The translations under genes and the position numbers were made by a program. From Dimargaris cristalligena (Eukaryota; Kickxellomycota; Dimargaritomycetes; Dimargaritales; Dimargaritaceae), in assembly GCA_027576995.1 (NCBI GenBank), contig JANBQC010000011.1, positions 1 to 64,000 on the forward strand: a stretch of DNA of 64,000 nt. The letters are read 5' to 3'. Below the pieces are notes generated by a model. That model was given only the letters and a program-made list of their open reading frames with translations. It was not told where the DNA came from and made no database searches. The first letter of the stretch is position 1. Every line of letters starts with the position of its first letter. Below are positions 1 through 11,679 of the stretch, piece after piece.

Positions 1-88
1 TCGCTGATAAAAGGATATAGTAATGAGAATTGATTAATAAAGAAATACTGCGGTTAACTAAGTAGTCTCAGGTCCTACCACAACATTA

Positions 89-204
89 GTTATGGCCACA
101 TGTAGAATTTACCACCGTATCCCGTTAGATCTGCGAAGTTAAGTTTCTGTCAGCTAATTTAGTACTGAGGTGGGTGACCACTTGGGAATAGTTAGTGCTA
201 TAAC
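89..204 (+). rRNA. 5S ribosomal RNA gene
   Basis: The stretch carries the 5S signatures in order: a TCCCGTTAGATCTGCGAAGTTAAG-like middle section (about 119-143), the GTGGGTGACCACTTGGGAATA block (about 170-190) and a closing stem. The first eight bases (GTTATGGC, 89-96) pair with GCTATAAC (197-204), allowing one G-U pair, which forms helix I. Helix II can also form, with two G-U pairs. A TTTTT run at 211-215 is a likely Pol III terminator. The gene stands alone, away from any rDNA, as in fungi with dispersed 5S copies. Some positions differ from the common fungal consensus, so a diverged or silent copy is possible. Ends are accurate to a few bases. Confidence 0.85.
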
Positions 205-210
205 TTTATA

Positions 211-215
211 TTTTT
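211..215 (+). terminator. Pol III oligo-T terminator of the 5S gene
   Basis: A run of five T residues starts seven bases after the closing stem of the 5S gene, the usual place and form of an RNA polymerase III stop signal. Confidence 0.6.
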
Positions 216-3200
216 AACAGTCTATTAATTTTATTCCCTGCTGTAGGTTGGGTAGTGTTTAGTAATTATAGAATCGGTAACATAAAGGACAATACTCTTC
301 TGAGTAAAGTGATTAAAGATAGTGACATTGGATGCTATTGGTGGCTTCTGTGTCTTTAAAAGGGAGTGTACCAAATAGGTTACTCATAACAGTTGGCCCC
401 ATTAGTTTCTTTAACGGTGGTTTTACGTTCATGTTAACCAAACATTTAAAGCAACTTGAGGTAGTAAATTCTCAAAACCTATGTAAGATTGTGAAATTCA
501 AACCTTTAGCCCGGGGTTTGGCTGGGGTTGTTTAATGAGTTATTATCGACTTGAAATGGGTTTTGGACTGCAAGAGTGGGTCTTAAATATGTACCTTATA
601 AGCCGTATAAGTGGCCAAAAGGAGGAGGTTGACATCATATTGGCGTAGGCTCCTCGCTAACTTAGATAATGGATAAGAAACCTCTGGCGATGCCAACATG
701 GAGATTCCTGAGATGTAGGTAGACTAGAGACAACGTCATTATTTGCCCATCTAAACTGTCATTTTAGATACTGTTGCTTTCGCCGATCGATGGCCCCTCT
801 CATAATTACTTCTTAAGCCAACCATTAGCTGGGTAGATGGTCTTCAATACCTTCCCCTTCTTACTTTCATTTCTGAGCTACTAGATAAATATCGCAATTA
901 GTTCCCGAATCCGATGGAGAAGCGGGTAGTCAAAGCTAACGAGTAAAGGTCCAACCTGACATATAACCCACCTCTTGGGTCAGTATCCCTGTGTTTGGCC
1001 CGCCCATCAGCCCATCTACCCACCTGCCTGTTCCTTTGAAACAGTTCGAGCACAGAGGATACACCAGTAGTGTAGGTGGGAGAGCATGTCCCGCCTTCTT
1101 CCAGAAGCACAGTAGTGCTGGTGCATGGGAATAAGCCCCTTAGGACACCCGCGGACTATATGATATTCTCGGCACCCATAGCCAGTCGCCCGGCCTTGCC
1201 GTCGTCTCCCTGCAGCTATGCTCTCCACTATTATCACTAGTGTTTTCTCAGTTTAACGGGTCGACGTATCATTTAGTGGTGCTACAGAATTAGTAAAGGA
1301 CGGTTATACGCCAGCACCATTCTTACTCCTAAAAGATTTGTAGGGGCTCCTAATCTATGCCACCATTCGGCCAAGAAATTTGGTTGGCAAGTGCGTGTCA
1401 GTCGATGGTCTACTAATGAAATAATAGTCCACCGATGCAATTCAAGTGGAAGCTCCATAAGGTCTTGTAGGCACCTTGCCGTATTTTTGTTAAGAGATTC
1501 GCTAAGCCAATACCCATGACGACAGATACGCCGAAGATGGTCAATAGAGATATGCAGGACAGGTCATTCAGCTAGCTACGTTGGCCTGAGACAATTTATA
1601 ATAGGGATGTGAATACATAATTCGAAGGGTGGTTGATGAGAATATTCCCTAATCGTCACTATCTTTACCAATGTCATTTATTAGTCACGTATTCGAGTCC
1701 GAAACATATAATATACTCGCCTCTCACTGCCTACCTCTTTCCTATAAGGGATATATTGTTAAAGGTCGGTTTGGGCAAAAATATTCACAGACCCCGTATT
1801 CCAGTTCATGGATGTAAATCCAACCCGGCGATTGTGGAATGGTTTGAGTGAAAGGGAAAGAAATACGCATATTTCCTTTTTGAATAGCAGTTGTAGGATG
1901 ATCCCGACTCTGGCAATTAAAGTTGGTAGTCTATAGGGTGTAAAGTTCGCGAGAGTTGTTTAAGTTCCATAAACACAATTCACACATAAGACAGTGTCAA
2001 TCGGACCGTAGAACCAGGCCATACCATGTATGAAAGACGCTTACTTACCCATCGGCCGAAATGCTCACTTTGTAACACCAGTGAAATTCCCAGAGCTGGT
2101 TAAACAACAGCTATCACTCAAACATTCAAGTCAGTGAGCACTTTGAGAACTTGGCTTTCAGCAAGTTTCTTGGTGGGACAAGCCACGCTTATTGGGATTG
2201 CAATCGGAGGATACTGCCCCGAATGCACCTGATAGACCGTTATTCAAGCCAATATATGGGAGAGGTTCAACCGAGCTGTATAACGAAAAATCCGTTGGAT
2301 GAAGCAAATATTACTGGTTAAAAATAAATCTCACACATATTATCACATACACTTATCATTTAAAACCTTATACAGCTGGATCGGATTTCACCCATATGTA
2401 TCTGGAGCCTAGGGGGGGCTAGTAAAGCATGAGGTAGGTGCCAAAATTTGTATTAGTAATTAAGGATGGCTAGATATAATGGTCAACGTGTAGCGGATTG
2501 CTCATGGCGTATATATCGGAAGGGGAGGAAAGGGTCAATATGGTATCACCAAGACGAGAAATGTCGACTGTGTACACGAAACTGATGAGAATTTAACTTC
2601 TCAGTGACTCTCCGGCGACTACTTTTGTATTCACCAGATTCTCGTGTCTTGTCGAAGGGGCGCCTAGTCGGCACATGGCATGTGCTACCCTATGGGAATG
2701 GCATCGGATACGAACCGCCGGGCCAAAATTCTCAATGGTTCGATGCGATCGATACGATGGACCCAACCGGACCTCGTCGGATTAGCTGTTACTTCCCGGA
2801 ATCCAGTGAAGGCCGTAGGCTGCCACATATCCCTGAAAGCTAACCAAGGCGCGTGTCCTTCATATAGTCTATAACTTACTCGACCGGTCCCTCTGAATAG
2901 ACCCTTTAAATACTAGCCGCTTTGCAATGATATATGTGAAAGTATAGTGTGCTATAGTCCAACAATAGCCAAGTATCCCGTCTGCTACCCCGCTTTCCTA
3001 CCCCGAGCCTAGTCTTTTCTACCACATGGAGTTCACACAGTTCTAAAGCAAGCCGGTGGTTGGCTAGCTGTCAATACTGTAGCACAATCCAACTTGTACT
3101 AGAATGAGAAATAAAGGGGTCCGGAAAAAAAGGGGGGGGGGGTTCTCAGAAGAATCAAATAAAAATGGGGACCAGCTTGTCAAGAGCCAAGTTCTCGGGG

Positions 3201-6200
3201 CCGGCATTCTGGTCCCCAGAGGGGGGATATATCTGGGGCCAGGGGATCCAGGGTGATCAATATCCACTTTTTGTTTCTCTTCCCTCACTACATTGACGTA
3301 ATTTAGCATACCACATGGAAAATATCCGTTGCTTTGCTCGGGTTATTATCGCCTACTTATTAATGCGATGCAGGGGCATAAGACATAGTCAACTGCAACC
3401 CTTCAATTGGCCCATGGGTAATTTCTCAAGCGTGGAATATGCACATATCACCACGTGGTTTCTTGTAGAATAAGCAAACAAAGACAGCGGTCAGCCTCCG
3501 TATAAATAATGAAACCCCTCTGTAGCACCGCCAAGCGGGGGTGTTGGAGAGAGGAGAAGTAGTTCAGGTGTAATTCAAACAGTATTAGATGCTTAGGAAG
3601 ATGGTCTGATCCAGTAAAACCCGTCGCAGCAAACAGGTTTATCGATATATGGTCTGATTGAACCTCTCCCATATTAATAATGGAAAGACTGTGCGCCATA
3701 ATTGTCAATATTCGTTGCATATTTGCAATTTCCAAAGTCCGGTAGCTACCACCTCACGGAGAGGGAATCGGTTGCGCTGGCATTTCAGGAAATTGGTCAA
3801 TGGGGTAAATAAAATCCACCGTGACCTTTGGACGAAGGAAGTAATATTGTTACAAATGCCATATTTCTTTAAATCGTCGCATCGTTATGACCTACTGGGC
3901 CTGGGTAAATTTTCCCTGTGGAACTCTAGCATAGAGCGGCACAGGGTTTTGACTGCCTCATTTTATTATAACTGATGCGAATTTCCAGCATGTGGCTCAT
4001 CACGAGGCAGATTCCACTTTCGTATGGGGGCATTCCACCGAAGACATACCGGAGCCCATTAGATATGAGTTTGCATCTGAAACCAAACCAAATACTTTAC
4101 ACTGGGCTGGGCTGAATTTTGGTTAGAACATAAAAAAAATCCATTTTTATAACCATTACCATATTCTCTATAATACCTTAATGATAGTAACCCACGAAAT
4201 ATCGGGAAAATTTGAGGGAAATTGGCCGATGTAAGTGTATTCTAAAGTCAACTATATTCGTAAAGCACAATACCTATTCCTAAGCTGATTGGTAGTGGTT
4301 TCTTGTATGTTTATTCGTCCGTGCACAGTTAGAGTGGTTGGCCTAAGTGTAATTCTACAATGGGGACCGGGGTTCTAATTATGTTGTTTTTGTACTCACG
4401 CATTCTTACTACCAATTTATTAGGGAACCCTTATTACTACTCGATTACACTGCCTTGTTACAGTGTAGGGTATTGTAAATCCTAGACCCAATTCTGGGTT
4501 AATTGCGATTCTAGGGAATGGGAAATCGAGCAATCCGAATTGACGTCCCTGCTGCAACAGTACAGCCTGCACTTATATAGTTACAATTCTGATAGAGATG
4601 GGGCAATATACTCTTTCAACACTGGTAATCAATCAATTATACCCAATGGACCCAGGATGGACAGTGACAATGAATCAGTGGATTGTATTTTACGTACATG
4701 ACTTATCCAAATACTGAATACAGTGGGCTGGTACTTGGACACCCCATAAAAATACTAAATGCACTGTTCTGTTATGATCACCCGGGCTGGTTATTGAAGT
4801 TTGGCGGGGAAAGGGTAGTAATCGACATCAGTAGGGAAGTAATGTCGACTTTGCCTTACCAGATATATCCAGGCGGCTTACCTGCCGTGGCCAGCCAAGC
4901 AAAACCTTAACACTCACGTAGGGCGGATCACTCTACTCACCCATTTTCGATAGTGAGGGGAAGACGATTATTACACCTACAATAGAATTAAGAGCACATT
5001 GTACCTTCTAGCTTTGGTGACTATATTATAGCAAGGAAATTACGGTAAGGGTGATCGCTATCTCTGCCGCCACTGTCAAAGAGAGTATCCGGTCGGAATC
5101 ACCAATAGTTACTAACCACATGTATGTGGAGGCAACCACCGAAATAGATTAGGAGTCGAAGTAGCAGTACCTTATCGAAAATAAACGATGGTCCGAGCGG
5201 TGGAAGGTTGCAAGTCATTCGCCACACGACCTCCCTACCAACCAGAGTTGATGCGTGATCGTTTTGCTCATCTTCGAAGTAAGCCAATGTCCGTGGAATA
5301 TCATTATGCGATCGTACTTTTGAACCAAGTCTTGGTTAACAGATGAGGTTGGAAAGCAATGCCTACGAAACCATAGATGGGAGACCATGTTGACAGGTCC
5401 GAGCGGGGAATACCTTTTTTTCGGGTTTGGTTTTGGGCGAGAACATGGTTTTCCGCATTAATGACCCAATGCTGGTGGGATCGGGGGACTATTGGACTTT
5501 TTTTTTTCAATACTACGTGGCATGAATTAGCTCGCTATATTTTCGACAGAAACTTGATGTGAAGATAGTAAGGTGCCTTTCATTCGACACCTCTCCGAAT
5601 TGTATCACCTGCTGCGTTCCGTTATTCTAAATACCCGTTTCTGAGTGGCCCACTCGCGAATTGAATGGCCACGATCCAAGCGGACCACTTCCGTAGAGCA
5701 TGGCGGTATTGGTGGTGGACGCCACCCCTTAGCGAGGTAAGTGGTACCTGCGCTTGGGCTCTCTACCAATCCATGACTCATTCACCTCAGGGAATCGCCG
5801 TTGAAATAAGGCAACCCGTAGGCCTACTGGCGATTGGCCGGCGTATTAATGTACACTTGGGCAAGTTTAATCCTCAAACTTCATACTTTGGCCTTAAGGG
5901 CCATTGGCTAGACTGTATAGCTTGGGTGCATCATTAAGCGACCCATCATTATTTCCAACCGCCGATAGAGTGGCTTTAGGGTCATAAAATTATGGTCCAC
6001 TGAAACGTAAAAGATAATGATGTTCCGCCAATGGTGGTTTAATGGATTATCGCTGCCTCGACAACTTTGTGCATTTGTGGGCCTAAGTCTCTGGCCAAAC
6101 AAAAATGCCTTGCGGGGATATATATATATATTTCCCCGTCCGCTGATCTAACCTATCGACCAGTAGACAACCATCACCTAATAGCATGGCTGATTCAGTG

Positions 6201-7500
6201 TTGGCTTGCACTGTAAATCGGGTTTCTCTGGCCCGGCTAAAGCTGGGCTGAGTAGAGGTGCTGAGGGGTAGGGAGGTGGACTACGCAATCCTCATTTATT
6301 CATCTCATCAGCCTAATCTGTTAATAAAGGCACTGCACCCTATTCGACGGGCACGGATGTCGGAGGATTTATCTGTAAGCTAATTATGCGCCGATATGAC
6401 CTATTAGGACAAATAATACAAGACATGCCCAATAATAGAACAAAGCGAACTAATATTTGGATTGTACGGGTCACTCGTTAAAGAACAGGCCCAAAAAAAT
6501 TGGGACCATATGATTGCATTAAGCAACGGATGGCCCAAAGTAACTAACTTGGCCAATTGCTAGCAACTAGATGGCCAAGTGGGGTGTCGTTAGTCCGTTC
6601 ACTGGCAGACCTCATTGGACGCGTTCCCCAACACCTACTGGTCCTCCGAGGCTCTTGTTTTAGATAGCAGGTTTTTTTATAGATAGCCAAACCCAGCTGC
6701 TCGAATTGTGTCGTTGGTTGTAACGTCAGTGCGAAAAAAAGGGGAATGCCATCCACCTGCATGGGCAGTACGAGAAGGTGGGTGGGTCATTAAAGGATTC
6801 ATTGTAAACATAGCCTAAGTTCCATACTGACCTTCTACAGCAATAGTGCCCCACCCACCGGATTATTTTCCCAGACCAATATTAGCGGTACCCCCTCACT
6901 TTTCCCGTCCAATTTCTATACCCAGACTTCGTATTCATTAAAGACAGAATCAGTCAGACTCAAGTATGTACGTTTATTTTTATATAGCCCTCCATTCGTC
7001 CCATTGCCAATGTGACCTGTCTCCTTATTCGCATACCCGGGAATAAAGTTAGTTAAAATCATCGGATTTGATTCGGCTAATACCCCTTCAACCACTTTAA
7101 CCTAGATTGGGCGCCAGAGGCTAGTTTAATCAAGACCCAGGGAAAGAGGAAATAACTGTGCGGTAAAAAAGGCACCATATGGCTAGGTGAACTTTTTACT
7201 ACTTTATCGGCCAATATTGCCGAAACAGCCCTAAAGGCCGCGTCTTTCGACTTCGATTATGAGTTCTATGGATAGAGTGGGCTCCAGCCAACTTTATTAT
7301 CTATGCTGATGAGGCCATTGGTATGATTGAAGGGCCGGACTATGTTATTTGACTGCAATGATGCCCACCAGTATATCTTGGTCGGACTATTGTCGCCACA
7401 TTGGAGTGGGCCTATCCTGCGGGTTAAGGTTGGGGGCGCAGGGTTAACTGACGAAATCGCCCGCCCGATGCTTATTTGAAAGAAAAAGGCGAGTGTAAGG
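216..7500. other. Long stretch without a recognisable gene
   Basis: Open frames here are short, lack good start contexts, do not resemble known proteins and do not join through plausible splice sites. Simple-sequence items are a poly-A/poly-G junction near 3125-3142 and a short TA array at about 6119-6131 framed by GGGG and CCCC, which could fold as a hairpin. CpG is present at normal frequency, so this is not the CpG-depleted type of DNA seen at 58.6-60.5 kb. I see no LTRs, terminal inverted repeats or transposase-like frames. Confidence 0.6.
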
Positions 7501-10500
7501 GTGCAGCAACCGGAGTGAGGGAAAGAGAGCGAACCCATTGTGTCATACATATCCATCTGTCTAGTGCACCCAAGTCGAGCGAAAGGGGCCAATTTAGTCC
7601 AACTGCCCGCATGGGAGGCCCTGAGCTGTAGTCTAAGGCGCGTATGGGAGTGCGTGGTGGGGTACAGAAGGGCGTGTCTCGTCGGTTTGCCGTGTCCAAG
7701 TTCTTCGTTACCCACCCTCCTTTAAATGGACCTTCCCCCCAAAACCCAAACCAGTGGCTGTGGCCTGCGTTGTTCTATGGACATCGGCACATCCTGCTGC
7801 CCCCATTACCGCTACTGTTGGCCTAATTGAGCCATCCAATCCAGGTTTCGCAATCCACCCCAAACAATCCCCCTCTCCTCCCATCGCCGGTACTTTTTCC
7901 CTTCCCTCCGCTTTTATCCAGCACCGTTTTTCCTACCCAGGTCCCCAGAATGGGGTGTGAATATAATGGGGAGGGGGATATGTTCAGAAAGACCTTGCTT
8001 GGTGGCCGATGGTAGTATTAAACAGCGATTCGTTAATAAACCAACGCATCCGTACACTCCTATAACCACTCACCTGGGCTTATTTGTGCTGCCGCCTGTT
8101 ACTTTCCCTGGAAACCCGTTGTACATCACCAACCATAATCCCACCTGCAATACAAAAGGCCCATTTTGGTTGGCAGGCCCCATCGAGTGGTTTTCCTCTC
8201 CCCTCGCCATATATAAGGCACCCTTACCGCCCCCCTAATCCAAGTCGTCCAGCTGTCGTTTATATACTCCATTGGCGGGATCCTGAAGACAGGCGGACTC
8301 TCTGGCTTACTTTACTCATACACGTGTGAACACACCCTCTATTCATATTTTCCTTCTTTAAATCTATATATATATATATATTATTTGCGCCAGTCTTTAA
8401 CACACCGCCGCGACTCGAAGTCACTTGTACCTTTAATCCGTACCCTGAGCCTCCTGTATCCCCTTTCGCTCTCTCCCCTTATCAGTTGCTCCCAATATCT
8501 CGGTCCCTGTATTTGACCCCTTATTACTTCCTAAGCGGGGTTCCCTGGTGATACACATGATCCCATCAAGTCCTTCGGTTACCCTAATATCAACCCTTCC
8601 CCTGAAGGCACTTGGCTCGGTTTATCGCTCCGTATTCCATCACTGGGTATTTTTCACTTTACAAGGGACTTCTCCGGGCTGACTATTCAACGGTTTCCCC
8701 CTCCTCTGGCGCGTCTTGGCGAATCCACCCCTTCATTATTTTTATTGAATACTCGACCTATTCATTTATAGCCCGCTCTCTAGTTTATCCCCTTACCTAT
8801 AGTGGCCCCGCTTGGTCCAGCTGTCTTGAACCCCTTCCCCTTTTTACCCCGTTCGATATCCGGATTTATTTTATTTCACCTATCCCCATTTTCGATCCGC
8901 TTGTATATATAACACTCCTGGTCCCGCTCCTCCGTGACAATCTTTTCGCCGAATTGTATCTGTATTACTGTTTTGCATACACTAAACCTATTCTTAGTTA
9001 CATTACATACCGGTTCCTCGTTTTCCTATTAGTATATTTATGCATACGCTACCTATTTACCTTTCGACCGTTCCCTCACTTGACTATTCCAGCCTCACCT
9101 GCCGTCGTCCACACCCCCTCCCCCCCACCGGTTGAAAGTTCACTTGCCCGCCGCCATATATTCCCATTAAATCGCATAGCTGGTAAGTGAGCTGCCACTG
9201 TTTCTATTACTGGGCGACTAGGGAGACCTAGTGTGAGCCCCATCAGATCACCCAAGTCACTCCAAAATAGGATACATCCGATTCCACATTCCCCCCTCCC
9301 TCTTTCTCCTACCACTGTGGAACTTCTTTATTGTTTCATCATTTTACTTTTGTGACGCATGGTTTATTTCCAGAATAAGGAGGGTCGAGTGAAGGGAAAA
9401 TACTTTGGAAGATATACTGCTAATTGTAACCAACTTGGGTCCGAATGAGCGACAGTGGGTTAAATCTTTAGTTGTTCAATTGGCACCATCCCCCCGCTGC
9501 TGAGGTTGCTTTGTTCATTCACAGTCGCTATTTTAGCGGCGATTGACCATCTCACCCCCCCTTCCCCCCTTTTCCTTCACCTCCCCCTTTTTTTATTTCA
9601 ATCGGGGGGATTCCATGGCCGTGTGACCACCACCGCCTCATCCGTTTTAGCATCCATTAATATGGCCTGGCTAAGCGAACAGGATTCGGCGGGTGGGGTA
9701 TTACGGTTGTGCGGATTCCCCCAGATTGGTCAAACTATTATGATATATTTCATTTCATTTATTTTTTTCTGCCACAGACCTAGTGAGACGGAAGCTAGGG
9801 ATAGTTGGGTGTTGCGAGACTGCCCCCAGTGGCATATTATACTGTGTGTATGTGCCCTGGAGTGTCGACCACCACCCTTTGTGCTATAGACCTATTGTGG
9901 GTGGTGCAGCGGCCTCCGTCGAGCTGTGATTGGTAGACGGTCAATAGAGGCCATACTCCATTTGATCAATCGCGACAGGTTGGGGGGAGTATTGGTTATC
10001 TAATCCTCTATTAGTTCGCGGATTGGTTGCCCAGTAGCTCTTTTTTGGTGATGGGCAATGCCGACTGGCCAAATTGATTCCGATACCTCCCCCACACGCA
10101 CCTTATTACTTACGTGCATGTATATATGTGGGTTGGGTGGTAAAACGGATCATTCCACGTGCGAGAAAATACATAGGGTTGTGTGGGCACCCTTTCTTAC
10201 GCTTGACTGGGTCCATCTGGCCGATACCTTTGGGTCACTTGAGATACGTGTTCTTTATTGCCCTCTTGGCTTTTCTCGAATGGTGCGCCTGGTTATTTTC
10301 CCACTGTCTAAACTGGCCCGCCAATTTATATCCTGGTGGCATCATGAACACCGCCTTATTCACTACATGTGCTTAGTGGTAAACATCCAAATGGGGGAAC
10401 ATGGGCTTCAGGTTGGCATATCTATTTGGGCTTCTCGGAAATTCCTATTTTCGGGGGAGTCATCTGGTGGGCCGTAAGGGGGGTGGGAGTAAAATTAATT

Positions 10501-11679
10501 GACCGGATTTTCTCATCAACATTAACTAGGCGTGGGTCCCTCTACCGCTTGCACTTATAGCTTTTTATTTATATTTCTTGACTAATCCGACATTTGGGGA
10601 TCACTAATATGGGTATTTCGCATTGCCGATTATCCCCTCGCCCCTTCCTAATGCTAGTTCTAGGAAATCAACATGGGTGGTTTAGGTATAGCTATTAACT
10701 CTCTGTTCTTCATTTGGTTTTCGTGAATGAATTTAGGTCCATCAATTCCGTTATTCCTCCACACTGCTCTCCATCAAATAGCCGCTCGTCGTCGTACAGG
10801 AAATGCCCTTCTAATTAACGGCGCGCTACATCCCTTTCTCCTCCTCTGGTGCATTAACGCTGCGCTTATCCCTCCCTCCCTATTCTAAGTTCGTTGTTCG
10901 CTACACTGCTCACCGCGCCCGACTGTTTTGCCCATTGGTCTTCACTGTGGAACTATTAGAAAAAACACTTATCAATTAGGCGAAGACAAATTACCCAATA
11001 CTCGGATTATTCTTTCGCACGCATTCTAGGTATCAGCATCCTAGGGTTAGGTTCAAACAGTCTGCCACGCTTCAGTCCCTTCTCATCCTCGCTTTCTGGT
11101 CTACTATTTATACGCGTGCTTGGCCGTTTACTAGGCCCCTATTTTACTATTCTCCAGCGCTCAGCAGTACGCCGGTGCTTGTTTAGTTGTTATAGACCAG
11201 TGGCTCAGTCAGCCTCTTCTGTCCCTGCTTACCTCTACCATTCATTGGTTGACTCTATTTCGCTTTTCCATCCACTTTTCGCACAATTAACTGTTTGTAA
11301 GAATTTAATCCTTTCACCCCGTGCTTTTACATCATTCTGTCCAGCGTTTCCCATAGTCTGAACTTTCATTTAGTATTATACTTCTCCACCTACGCCATAA
11401 TTAATCACGCTTTTTTCGGTCGAGTACGCCGAAAAGTACAAACCCACCTTCCCGTCGCTTATTCTTCTTACCCCCCTCACTCGCATTGGCCAGTGACGTT
11501 TGCAGCCCAGCGATTGTTACCTTTCCCCCCTTTGAATAGCCCAGGGATCCCTCCCCTTCTCTCTTCTTCCCTTATCCATTATTTTCTCTCCTCGATAATT
11601 TTTGGGGCCCACACACTAATCCGATCGTCAGTGGTTGCTGTTCGGTCTACGGCATTTCACTGGTTTATTTTTAGTTTTA
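7500..11679 (+). promoter_or_regulatory. Pyrimidine-rich region upstream of the SANT-like gene
   Basis: From about 7.5 kb to the start codon at 11680 the + strand is unusually rich in C and T, with many TCC, CCT and CCCC runs and few purine runs. Long frames inside it (for example 8612-9190) are by-products of the few stop codons in such sequence. Pyrimidine-rich leaders precede other genes in this window, but for a few hundred bases, not four kilobases. It may combine an extended promoter with a long, possibly intron-containing 5' untranslated leader. A short TA array lies at about 8368-8381. No separate gene is supported. Confidence 0.45.

Noticed and set aside
7266..7715. A 149-residue minus frame
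   Set aside because: No recognisable content, poor start context and two overlapping frames of similar length; probably chance.
8612..9190. A 192-residue + frame
   Set aside because: It lies in strongly pyrimidine-rich sequence where stop codons are rare; the composition is hydrophobic and Tyr/Pro-rich without any motif, and the first residue is a TTG.
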